A stretch of 64,000 nt of DNA from CG2-30-46-19 sp034414555 (lineage in GTDB: Bacteria > Chloroflexota > Dehalococcoidia > GIF9 > AB-539-J10), in contig DAOUMA010000005.1 of the NCBI GenBank assembly GCA_034414555.1, forward strand, positions 60,323-124,322, in the 5' to 3' direction. Position numbers and translations under genes: made by a program. Below are positions 43,535-51,842 of the stretch, one piece after another. Under the pieces are notes generated by a model. The model did not search any database, was not told the origin of the DNA, and worked only from the letters and a program-made list of their open reading frames with translations. Every line of letters starts with the position of its first letter. Position 1 is the stretch's first letter.

Positions 43535-44728
43535 GTGTTTATTGAGAGTCCAAGGTATACTGAACGCTTTGGTGCGATAAGGATAAATGGGGTACAACGG
43601 GTTATCGCATTGGATTCGGGGTTCAAAAGTGAGCTGCCTCCTCATGGTGCCATGGGGGTAATGAAGATAGACGAAGATGCTATCAAACACTTTGAAGATA
43701 AAATGGCAGTGGTAATCCCAATTAAGGATGAAAAGCTCAAGTTGTTTGAGGGTGTGATTAGTGGTGTGCCACATGATTGCTTGATTATAGTGGTATCGAA
43801 CAGCCAGCAGGAAGGAATTGGTAGGTTTAGGATGGAAAAGGATGCTCTGAATCAAATTTGTCGCTATACGATGCGCAATGCCTTCATTGTACATCAAAAA
43901 GACCCTATCATTGCTGACGCTTTTCGGGAGGCGAGATATAATGACATTTTAGGAGAGGATGGGTTGATACGGGATGGGAAGAGCGAGGCTATGGTAATAG
44001 GCTTACTTATGGCTAAAGTGGCACGGAAAGAATATGTTGGCTTTGTCGATGCTGACAATTATTTCCCTGGCGCGGTATTAGAGTATATCAGGAATTTCGC
44101 TGCTGGTTTCAGCTTAGCTCGGTCTCCTTACAGTATGGTAAGGATATTATGGCATTATAAGCCTAAAATCTCAGGCGGGATATACTTTAAGAAATGGGGA
44201 AGGGTATCAGAGACCACTAACAAGTGCCTGAATGATTTGATTTTCTCTAAAACGGATTTTGAAACCGAGGTGATAAAGACCGGCAATTCTGGAGAGCATG
44301 CTATAAGTATGAAGCTTGCTGAGCTTTTGCCGTATGCTTCTGGGTATGCTGTGGAACCTGGTGAGGTGGTATACCTCTTCGAAAGTTTTGGTGGCATACT
44401 ACCTGAGATAGACCATGAGGCTGTAGAGCAGGGTATAGATTTATTTCAAATCGAGACCAGGAACCCTCATATGCACGAGGAAAAGGGAAAGCAGCATCTT
44501 AAGCGCATGTTGACTGAGGGGCTAGCTACTATTTACCATTCACCACTTTGTGGGGAAGGAACAAAAAAACTTATCTTAAGAGAACTGGTCAACCAGGCGG
44601 CTTTAAATGCTGGGGAAGAACCACCTGTTCCACATTTCAATGCTCCGATAGGTAAAGTAGACAGTGCGAAGTTTATGAATGCTATAAAAGAGCACGTTGA
44701 TGCACTTTACGCCTTACATGAGGAATAA
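43535..44728 (+). CDS. mpgS: Mannosyl-3-phosphoglycerate synthase
   Basis: Transfers mannose from GDP-mannose to 3-phosphoglycerate, giving mannosyl-3-phosphoglycerate (GT55), the precursor of the compatible solute mannosylglycerate. About 398 aa. Family stretches: SPRYTERFGAIRINGVQRVI, then LIIVVSNSQQEGIGRF, GFVDADNYFPGAVLEYI and FQIETRNPHMHEEKG. The GTG at 43535 is chosen because GGAGG lies 4 nt before it and it gives the family N-terminus; ATG at 43511 and a TTG-type extension to 43442 are alternatives. Its stop converges with the AsnB-like gene, 5 nt apart. The phosphatase partner is at 47.6 kb. Confidence 0.92.
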   Translation: MFIESPRYTERFGAIRINGVQRVIALDSGFKSELPPHGAMGVMKIDEDAIKHFEDKMAVVIPIKDEKLKLFEGVISGVPHDCLIIVVSNSQQEGIGRFRMEKDALNQICRYTMRNAFIVHQKDPIIADAFREARYNDILGEDGLIRDGKSEAMVIGLLMAKVARKEYVGFVDADNYFPGAVLEYIRNFAAGFSLARSPYSMVRILWHYKPKISGGIYFKKWGRVSETTNKCLNDLIFSKTDFETEVIKTGNSGEHAISMKLAELLPYASGYAVEPGEVVYLFESFGGILPEIDHEAVEQGIDLFQIETRNPHMHEEKGKQHLKRMLTEGLATIYHSPLCGEGTKKLILRELVNQAALNAGEEPPVPHFNAPIGKVDSAKFMNAIKEHVDALYALHEE

Positions 44729-44733
44729 GGAAT

Positions 44734-46401
44734 TTATATCTTCTCCATGAAAGATTGTATTTTCTCTCTTTCCGGCCCGTTAAGCATTTCTTTGTTATAT
44801 GCTGTCACATCTAAATAAAGCTGCACATGTTCGGGTATTTGCCAGATGTCATCTCCAGCATACTGGTAGCCATATCGTGAAGAACTCCCCATCTTCTCGG
44901 TAGTTATTTTGCTGCTGGCATAACCAATCTTATTGACCAAACTGGCATTAAAGCCATTCCTTTTGGCTATTGTATCTAGTATGTTGTGGATACCGCTGCC
45001 ATGTTGGACAGCCTCCTTGTTTCTATCGGCATATTTATCCGGGATTCCAAATTTTTTGGCAAGCTGGCGATGGGGATGCTTTCCCAATCGGTCATTTCCA
45101 GAAGCTACTTTCAACTCAGAAGCTACACTCATAGCTAATTTCACTACATCGGAATCAAGATAAGGAAACATCATCTCGACACCGTGTGCCCTGGCTATCT
45201 TATTTTCCCTGTCCAGAGTTTCTACATCAGCCATAGTAAAATCATCCCACATTCTTCGCGAAAGCTCCTGGCGACCATCCTTGCGTAGAACATCGGGATA
45301 CCAGCTATATCCCCCCCATAATTCATCGGGACCCTGTCCTGAAAAAATGACTTTTATGCCATCTTGACTAGCCGTGTCGAGCGCAGCATAAATAGCGATA
45401 CCAGCTTCAATTTGAATAAAATCTCTTTCCTCTACTGCCTCAACAACTTTGGGAATATACTTTTCAACATCGTCGATGCTCAATACTTTTACCTGATGGT
45501 CAACTTTCATCTCATTGGCGAATTCTTGGGCAAACCTTATGTCAGAAGAATCAGCCAATCCGGCAGTATAGGCAGTTACCTTTGTTCCAGCCGAGGAAGC
45601 CACATCCGATACCAATTTTGCTATTAAACAGCTATCCACACCTCCAGATAACAATACACCAACTTTATCGACATCCGCTAACCTTTTTCGCACCGCTGAA
45701 CAAATAGCTTCATGGTAGCAATCTACAACTTGCTGTAAGTTTTTTAATTCAACACTCCCTTTGTTGAGAGGGAAGGCCCTTTTGATCTTGGTGCCATTGT
45801 GAGTAAATATGGCGAGCATACTGGCTCGCAGAGGCACGACATTGCTTAACCCTGTTCTCCATAAAGCCTTTTTGTTGGAAGCAAAAGCTGAAAAATTGCC
45901 GTCTTTGGCAACATAGAAGGGCTTTGTACCTAAAGGGTCCCGCATTACTACTGTTTGGTCAGCGTTGCTGGCTACCAAAGCATAATTCCCATCCAGACCC
46001 ATTAAGGCTCTCTTTATCCTTTGTTCAAGGCTGCCCTGGTATTCTTCAAGTAAATAAGCTAGTTCTGCGATGCAAGCTTTATCTGTTAAGTGGTGATTCT
46101 GACAAAGCTCAGATGTTATCTGAGGTAAGTTATAAAACTCGCCATCATACATCAATACCAGGTTATCGCCGTAATCTAAATAAGGATATTCTAAAGTCTT
46201 TCTTTCAATAGGCGAAGATAGTTCAGCCAGGGCTGTGCTACCTGCCACATCTTCAAAGGACAAGCTAACTAACCAATGGTGTTCATTACTCTGGAGATTA
46301 GCTGTGGCAGCATCTTGAGGGTAGAGGGCTTCCAGCATGGCAGTCAGCTTATCTCTTGTTCCACTGCTATCCTGGCTGAAAACGCCGGCTAACTGACTCA
46401 T
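44734..46401 (-). CDS. Asparagine synthase homologue lacking the glutaminase cysteine
   Basis: A 555-aa AsnB-like protein. The C-terminal synthetase domain has the PP-loop VGVLLSGGVDSCLIAKL and FSGQGPDELWGGYSWY, so ATP-dependent activation of a carboxylate is expected. The N-terminal glutaminase domain starts MSQLAGVFSQ where AsnB has MCGIAGVF, so the nucleophile Cys2 is Ser. Later glutaminase motifs (GEFYNLPQIT, MRDPLGTKPFYV) are kept. It may use free ammonia or another amine. It is convergent with mpgS and divergent from the guanylyltransferase gene. It is a candidate for amide formation in this cluster, but a plain asparagine synthase cannot be excluded. Confidence 0.85.
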   Translation of the reverse strand: MSQLAGVFSQDSSGTRDKLTAMLEALYPQDAATANLQSNEHHWLVSLSFEDVAGSTALAELSSPIERKTLEYPYLDYGDNLVLMYDGEFYNLPQITSELCQNHHLTDKACIAELAYLLEEYQGSLEQRIKRALMGLDGNYALVASNADQTVVMRDPLGTKPFYVAKDGNFSAFASNKKALWRTGLSNVVPLRASMLAIFTHNGTKIKRAFPLNKGSVELKNLQQVVDCYHEAICSAVRKRLADVDKVGVLLSGGVDSCLIAKLVSDVASSAGTKVTAYTAGLADSSDIRFAQEFANEMKVDHQVKVLSIDDVEKYIPKVVEAVEERDFIQIEAGIAIYAALDTASQDGIKVIFSGQGPDELWGGYSWYPDVLRKDGRQELSRRMWDDFTMADVETLDRENKIARAHGVEMMFPYLDSDVVKLAMSVASELKVASGNDRLGKHPHRQLAKKFGIPDKYADRNKEAVQHGSGIHNILDTIAKRNGFNASLVNKIGYASSKITTEKMGSSSRYGYQYAGDDIWQIPEHVQLYLDVTAYNKEMLNGPEREKIQSFMEKI

Positions 46402-46470
46402 ATTTTGCTATTTTAGCAGAGTGATTCTGGTAACGCAAAATTGTGCAATAAGCTCTGATGAACGAAAGCG

Positions 46471-46500
46471 TTGACCATTGTAATTGAAGCAGGGTAAACT
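46471..46500 (+). promoter_or_regulatory. Putative promoter of the guanylyltransferase operon
   Basis: TTGACC (46471-46476), an 18-nt spacer and TAAACT (46495-46500) lie 19 nt before the ATG at 46520, in the divergent intergenic region shared with the AsnB-like gene. Confidence 0.4.
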
Positions 46501-46519
46501 TTATAAAAGTCAAACGCCC

Positions 46520-47587
46520 ATGAAAGCAGTTATCTTGGTCGGGGGGGAAGGAACCAGATTGCGTCCGCTTACATATAACATCCCTAAAGTGATGGTTCCG
46601 GTGTTGAATCATCCGTTTCTGGAGCACATTATCAATTATCTTAAGAAGCACAGTATCATTGACATAATACTTGCGATAGGCCAGCTGTCTACCCAAATCC
46701 AGCCCTATTTTGGCGATGGCAGTGAACTTGGCGTGAAGTTAACTTATTCTGTGGAAGATTTCCCCATGGGAACTGCCGGAGCAATAAAAAATGCGGAAAA
46801 ATTGTTGGGTGAATCATTTATTGTTTTTAATGGTGATGTTTTCACTGACCTTGATTTAAGTGCCCTGATGAATTTTCACTGTGAGAAAAAAGCTGCTGCA
46901 ACTATAGCCTTGACGCCAGTAGAGAATCCCACTGTCTACGGAGTGATAGAGACTGATGAAGAAGGCAGAGTGAGACATTTTATAGAGAAGCCAAGTTGGG
47001 ATGAGGTAACTACCAATGTAATTAATGCCGGCATCTATGTTCTAGAGCCAGAGGTTTTACAACATGTGCCCCCAAATTCCCATTACATGTTTGAAAAGGG
47101 GCTTTTCCCTCTTCTGCTCGAGCTTGGCGAGCCCATCTATGGCTATCCCTTCAATGGCTACTGGATTGATATTGGCACACCAGAAAAATACTTGCGGTTG
47201 AACCGCGATTTGCTCCTTCGTTATATTGGAGATAAGAATGTAAAATTTGAGGGAGAAAGTTTTGTTCAGCCCTCAGCTCAAATTGAGGGTCCAGCTATAA
47301 TTGGTGAACGCTGCTTTATCGATAAGGATTCGGTAATAAAAGGTCCTGCCGTTATCGGTCCTGGCTGTCAAATAGAGCAGGGGGCTACAGTAGAAGGAGT
47401 GGTGTTGTGGCAAAACTGCAAAGTCGGTAAAGAAGTGAAGCTCAGGAATTGTATTATTGCTTCTAATTGCTACATTGAACAACGAAGCGAGGTTCTGGAC
47501 AACTGTGTCTTGGGTGACGGGGTGAAAGTCAAGGAAGGTAGCAAACTACCCAAAGGTGCTTCAATTCAGCCGAACGAGGTTGTCTAA
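46520..47587 (+). CDS. Mannose-1-phosphate guanylyltransferase / NDP-sugar pyrophosphorylase
   Basis: Makes a nucleotide sugar from a sugar phosphate and NTP, here probably GDP-mannose for MpgS. The 355 aa have the nucleotidyltransferase signature MKAVILVGGEGTRLRPLTYN, FNGDVFTDLDLSA and KPSWDEVTTNVINAGIYVLE. The C-terminal part (about 250-345) is a left-handed beta-helix of hexapeptide repeats (IEGPAIIGERCFI, VIKGPAVIGPGCQI). The ATG at 46520 gives the family start. mpgP follows without a gap. Confidence 0.88.
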   Translation: MKAVILVGGEGTRLRPLTYNIPKVMVPVLNHPFLEHIINYLKKHSIIDIILAIGQLSTQIQPYFGDGSELGVKLTYSVEDFPMGTAGAIKNAEKLLGESFIVFNGDVFTDLDLSALMNFHCEKKAAATIALTPVENPTVYGVIETDEEGRVRHFIEKPSWDEVTTNVINAGIYVLEPEVLQHVPPNSHYMFEKGLFPLLLELGEPIYGYPFNGYWIDIGTPEKYLRLNRDLLLRYIGDKNVKFEGESFVQPSAQIEGPAIIGERCFIDKDSVIKGPAVIGPGCQIEQGATVEGVVLWQNCKVGKEVKLRNCIIASNCYIEQRSEVLDNCVLGDGVKVKEGSKLPKGASIQPNEVV

Positions 47588-48460
47588 TTGCTAAAGATGA
47601 GGCAAGTGGTATTCACTGACTTGGATGGTACCCTTCTCGCCTTGTTTACTTATTCATATGAAAAATCTCTTGCTGGCATAAACCGACTCAAGGAAATTGG
47701 TGTACCGTTGATATTTTGCTCAGCGAAAACCAGAGCAGAACAAGAGGTATATCGCCGTAAATTGGGGATTTTTCATCCTTTTATAGTGGAAAACGGAGGC
47801 GCCATTTTTATACCGCGAGGTTACTTCCCGTTTTCGTTTGAGTACCATAAAAGTATCAATGAGCTATTGGTCATTGAGTTAGGCACTTCTTATAAGAAGG
47901 TCAGGCAATTGCTGGATAAGGTGAGGGAAGAGGGTGGATTTCGTTTTAGAGGCTTCGGTGATATGAGCGATGAGGAAGTAGCTGAGGAAACTGGTTTAGA
48001 TATCGTCTCTGCTAAATTAGCTAAACAACGGGAGTATGATGAAACGCTTGTCATTGCGAGTGGAGCGAGCGGGTTCCCGAAAAATTCGCAGAATTTTTGG
48101 GGTGAAAAGCAATCTCACATTACCTCCGGGGAGATAGATAGGTTCTTACAGAAGATTAAGCAGGCAGGTCTCAACTGGACGCACGGAGGACGGTTTTACA
48201 GTATTATGGGGGGTAATGACAAAGGTAAAGCAGTGAAGATTGTGACTGGATTATATCGTGAGATGTGGGGTGAAATAGAGACTATTGGACTGGGTGATAG
48301 CCTCAATGATTTGCCGATGCTTTCTGCCGTGGATATACCCATCTTGGTTCAAAAGAAGGACAGTAGCTGGGAGAGCATAGACCTGCCTCGCTTGCGCAGA
48401 ATCCAGGGAATTGGACCTGAAGGGTGGAGCAGGACAATAAAAGAAATATTCGGAGGTTGA
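47588..48460 (+). CDS. mpgP: Mannosyl-3-phosphoglycerate phosphatase
   Basis: HAD phosphatase that removes the phosphate from mannosyl-3-phosphoglycerate to give mannosylglycerate. 290 aa with motif I VFTDLDGTLL, motif III region GGRFYSIMGGNDKGKAVKIV and motif IV GLGDSLNDLPML. The TTG at 47588 has GAGG 8 nt upstream; an ATG at 47597 is an alternative. Residues about 155-180 (VIASGASGFPKNSQNFWGE) are encoded by a palindromic repeat inserted in frame. It directly follows the guanylyltransferase and its stop nearly touches the GH38 gene. Confidence 0.9.
   Translation: MLKMRQVVFTDLDGTLLALFTYSYEKSLAGINRLKEIGVPLIFCSAKTRAEQEVYRRKLGIFHPFIVENGGAIFIPRGYFPFSFEYHKSINELLVIELGTSYKKVRQLLDKVREEGGFRFRGFGDMSDEEVAEETGLDIVSAKLAKQREYDETLVIASGASGFPKNSQNFWGEKQSHITSGEIDRFLQKIKQAGLNWTHGGRFYSIMGGNDKGKAVKIVTGLYREMWGEIETIGLGDSLNDLPMLSAVDIPILVQKKDSSWESIDLPRLRRIQGIGPEGWSRTIKEIFGG
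48051..48119. repeat. Palindromic repeat inside mpgP, read in frame
   Basis: Begins TCATTGCGAG and contains CCCGAAAAATTCGCAGAA with its near-complement, then ends AAGCAATCTCAC. The same words occur at 63119-63193 and 63251-63277. It keeps the mpgP frame open, so the gene stays translatable. Confidence 0.75.
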
Positions 48461-48461
48461 A

Positions 48462-50963
48462 ATGCAGACGATATATTTAGTGCCCCATACTCATTTCGAT
48501 GTAGCCTGGGCTTTCACCAAGGATGATTACTACCAGATAAATGAGGTTATCTATTCCGAAGCTCTGGAGCTTATGAGGAAATCGGAATTCAAGTTTTGTA
48601 TAGAGCAATGTTACTTGTTGAAAGCTTTCGAGGAGAGAAATCCAGAGTTATGGTCCGGGTTGAAGGAAATGGTCTGGGAGGGAAAGCTAGAAATCGTTGA
48701 TGGTCAATGGCTTATGCCGGATACTATGCGTCCCGCTGGTGAAGTATTGATAAGGGAGATCCTCTTCGGCAAGAGATATGCCAGGGAAAAATTTGGTGTG
48801 GATATTCCTGTAGCTTGGGCAGCTGATAACTTTGGCTTAAATGCCCAATTACCCCAAATTTACAAGAAAGCAGGATATAAGTGGCTTGCCTTTAGAAGAG
48901 GTTTAGGTGAAAGCGTTGGAAATCGAGTAAACGAGTTTTTGTGGAAGGGGTTGGATGGAACAACTATCCTGTCTCACTGGATGCCTCTAGGCTATAGAGC
49001 AGGATTATATGTGGATAAGCTGGAGCAATCGTTTAGTACCCTCAGCAAAGTTGCTGCCACTTCACAAATACTCATGCCCTCGGGTAGTGGGTCGATCCCT
49101 CCTCAGGAAGAAATACTTGATGCGGTTGATGGTTGGAACAAGACTCATAAAGGCAGCTTTATGAAGATCGCTACGCCAAGCGAATTCTTTACCGCTTTAG
49201 AACAGCAGGGGAAGGAATTCGAGGTGATAGATGGTGAAATGTATGATGACGAAGTCGCGAAGGTTTTTCCCGATGTGTCCTCTACGAGGGTGTGGGTAAT
49301 ATTGGGCACCAGGGAATGCGAGAGACTAATTATAACTGCTGAGGGACTTGCTACCATAGCTTGGTTGCTGGGGAGACAATACCCCAGTGAAGTTGTAAGG
49401 CGGAACTGGGAGAAGCTTCTTTTCATTGCTTCCCACGACGTAATAAACGGATGTAGCGTGGATGAAATTTATGAGGAGGTAGAAGGCCACTTCATTTCTA
49501 TGAGGCAGGAGTTAGGCGAGCTAATCAATGAATGTAAGGAATATATCATCGGTGAGCAAGAAAATGGCCCAAGCAAAGTGGTAGTCTTTAATATCTTTCC
49601 CTGGTGGGTGACTGGTTGGGTTGAGGTGGAGCTTGGTGCTGATTCCAGTGGCATAAACGAGCCTGGGTTAAGAGATAACGACGATGAGATAGAATGTCAG
49701 GTATTGGAGATTGAAATAGATAGCAATGGTGCTTTTACCAGAGCTAGGCTGGGCTTCATGGCTAGTGTGCCGCCTTTAGGGTACAAGATTTATGACGTAA
49801 TTGAGAGGACTAAGACGCCTATCGGTAAAATAGAGGCCGAGAGAAATAAGTTAGTCACTCCCTTCTTCACTCTGTGGGTAGATGATAAAACGGGAATTGT
49901 CGAAGTTTATGATAACAATGGGAGGCTATTAGTAAGGGGCAATGAGCTCATTATTGATGACGAGATAGGGGACCTTTACTTCCATCACAGCAGGTTGGGA
50001 AGGCCGGTACACACTGAAGGTGGTGAAGGGATTCATTTTGGGGATTTCAAACCTGTGAGTTACAATACGGAGGTCGGTAACCTAAAAGCCAGGATAACTT
50101 TTGAAGATGCATACTATAGTCTTATATGGCCTTATAGGCTGCGTGAGAAATACAAACCCCTCCTTTACAGACATAAAAACATTGAGGTATATAAGGAAAT
50201 CACCGTCTACCGCGATATTCCTAGAATTGACTTTACTCTTCGAATTAAAAATAGGCACCCTGATGTGCGCATCAGGCTTAGATTCGATACCAGAATAATG
50301 CAGCCGGATTATTTCCGCGAAACGCAATTTGGCGTCATTGGTGAACCGGGGAAGTTCATATCTGGTGTGTCTTTTGAAGTTCCCTCCCTGTGCTGGGTTG
50401 ATTGCAGTGGGAGGGATAGAGGTGTAGCCTTCTTCGGCAAGGGAATACCTATAAATCAGATGGGAGAGGGGTATGTTTACCTTACCCTGCTTAGAAGCGT
50501 ATCTACCCTTTCGGCAGACGGTGAAAGTGGGCCCTTTGTGCCTACACCTAACGCTACGGAAATCGGGTCATATGCTTATGAATACGCTTTGTATCCACAC
50601 CGAGGGGGCTGGAAGGAGGCGAATTCCTTCAGGAAGGCAGATGAATTTAACCACTCTCTGATAGCTTCACAGATATGTCGCGGTGAGGGAATACAGCGGG
50701 GGCAATCTTTTCTCGAGCTGAAGCCCGATAACCTTATGTTGTCAGCTTTTAAGAAAGCCGAGGACAGCGATGAGGTGATATTACGGTTCTTTGAGGCTAA
50801 AGGTGAGGAAACGATGGCTGAGATTGAACTATTCCGTGATATTAAAAGGGTGATGGTTGTCGATTTGCTGGAGCGAGAGGAATATGAGCTGAAACCATCT
50901 AGCAATACGCTAAAAATGAAAGTGAAGCCTTTTGAGATAGTAACCCTAAAGCTGGGGGTTTAA
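48462..50963 (+). CDS. Glycoside hydrolase family 38 alpha-mannosidase-like
   Basis: An 833-aa enzyme. N-terminal catalytic domain: IYLVPHTHFDVAWAFT (metal ligands His and Asp), VDGQWLMPDTMRPAGEVLIR and WAADNFGLNAQLPQIYKKAG (nucleophile Asp in ADNFG). Other domains follow: a helical section, then beta-rich C-terminal part from about 390 to the end. GH38 includes mannosylglycerate hydrolase-like enzymes as well as alpha-mannosidases. It begins 2 nt after the mpgP stop, with GGAGG inside the mpgP end, so it is part of the mannosylglycerate operon. Confidence 0.9.
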   Translation: MQTIYLVPHTHFDVAWAFTKDDYYQINEVIYSEALELMRKSEFKFCIEQCYLLKAFEERNPELWSGLKEMVWEGKLEIVDGQWLMPDTMRPAGEVLIREILFGKRYAREKFGVDIPVAWAADNFGLNAQLPQIYKKAGYKWLAFRRGLGESVGNRVNEFLWKGLDGTTILSHWMPLGYRAGLYVDKLEQSFSTLSKVAATSQILMPSGSGSIPPQEEILDAVDGWNKTHKGSFMKIATPSEFFTALEQQGKEFEVIDGEMYDDEVAKVFPDVSSTRVWVILGTRECERLIITAEGLATIAWLLGRQYPSEVVRRNWEKLLFIASHDVINGCSVDEIYEEVEGHFISMRQELGELINECKEYIIGEQENGPSKVVVFNIFPWWVTGWVEVELGADSSGINEPGLRDNDDEIECQVLEIEIDSNGAFTRARLGFMASVPPLGYKIYDVIERTKTPIGKIEAERNKLVTPFFTLWVDDKTGIVEVYDNNGRLLVRGNELIIDDEIGDLYFHHSRLGRPVHTEGGEGIHFGDFKPVSYNTEVGNLKARITFEDAYYSLIWPYRLREKYKPLLYRHKNIEVYKEITVYRDIPRIDFTLRIKNRHPDVRIRLRFDTRIMQPDYFRETQFGVIGEPGKFISGVSFEVPSLCWVDCSGRDRGVAFFGKGIPINQMGEGYVYLTLLRSVSTLSADGESGPFVPTPNATEIGSYAYEYALYPHRGGWKEANSFRKADEFNHSLIASQICRGEGIQRGQSFLELKPDNLMLSAFKKAEDSDEVILRFFEAKGEETMAEIELFRDIKRVMVVDLLEREEYELKPSSNTLKMKVKPFEIVTLKLGV

Positions 50964-51055
50964 GCTCGGATTTGGCGTCTGGTTTCTAGGAAGTCAACAT
51001 GGCATTTGACGTGAAGTCGACCAGATTGGTCTGTTATTCTCCCTGCAAAAGCCTT

Positions 51056-51598
51056 TCATTTCCTTTCAATTCTGAACTGGCACTTACCATCGTCTGCCAT
51101 GCTAGTTTCTAATGAGGGCTTGATATCGAAGTCAAAGTGGGAGAGTATCTCCTCTATGAGCGCAAAGCAAGCCGATTTACATACCATTTTATTCGCTGCT
51201 TCCTTCCCGTATTGTTCCTCTATAGCCTTATAAAGGCTACATTCATTAAGCCGGTAGGAGATAAATTTCGAGCTATTGGCAACTATCCGTAACCTCCTGA
51301 ATGGCTGAATGCTCAAGTATGCTATTTCAAGGTATCTTTGTGGGATGAAGGGAAATTTCATCTCACCTGTTTTTTCCATGGCTTTCTTCATAATGTGGTA
51401 AACTCTATCAATCTTTTTCTCCCCTTTTTCGATGCTCCTACGGGCTAATTCTCTGCCGTATTTTTCTAAAGAGGCTCTGGCATCTTCAATAGTATGAGGC
51501 TGCGATAATTTTAATGTCTTCACAAAATCCAGAGGAGCAAATTCCTCTGAGAGTTCCTTCACCATTTCTTCATCTAGGTCGAAGTTATATTTTTCCAT
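51056..51598 (-). CDS. Hypothetical protein, ATC hydrolase-like C-terminus
   Basis: I do not recognise a firm family. The 180 aa start with an acidic helical part. The C-terminal half has CSLYKAIEEQYGKEAANKMV and CKSACFALIEEIL, ending SMADDGKCQFRIER. Several Cys and the DDGKCQF end recall proteins annotated as L-2-amino-thiazoline-4-carboxylate hydrolase-like. It is the last gene of a three-gene operon; its ATG follows the ferredoxin stop directly. Confidence 0.65.
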   Translation of the reverse strand: MEKYNFDLDEEMVKELSEEFAPLDFVKTLKLSQPHTIEDARASLEKYGRELARRSIEKGEKKIDRVYHIMKKAMEKTGEMKFPFIPQRYLEIAYLSIQPFRRLRIVANSSKFISYRLNECSLYKAIEEQYGKEAANKMVCKSACFALIEEILSHFDFDIKPSLETSMADDGKCQFRIERK

Positions 51599-51841
51599 TT
51601 AGCGACCCCCAACTTTTATTTTTATGGCTCCGGTGGGACACACTTTAACGCAATCCATGCATAATACACATTTATCCTTGAACACCGCTTGGACCTCATA
51701 ATCCTCGGGAGCGGTTTCCTTGAAACGCTCGACCTTGGTGGGAGCGACTGCAAAAACAGCCTGAGGGCAGATTTGAAGGCATTTTTTACATTCGTAAGGA
51801 GTAGGGCATTTATTTTTAGCTATCTCGATTTGAAGCATCAT
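51599..51841 (-). CDS. Ferredoxin-like 4Fe-4S protein
   Basis: An 80-aa iron-sulfur protein. The second cluster motif is regular (CVLCMDCVKVCPTGAI). The N-terminal half has CPTPYECKKCLQICPQAVF, a variant with wider spacing. It probably carries two 4Fe-4S clusters and transfers electrons. It is between a larger Fe-S protein (2 nt upstream gap) and the hypothetical protein (0 nt), so the three form an operon. Confidence 0.88.
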   Translation of the reverse strand: MMLQIEIAKNKCPTPYECKKCLQICPQAVFAVAPTKVERFKETAPEDYEVQAVFKDKCVLCMDCVKVCPTGAIKIKVGGR

Positions 51842-51842
51842 C

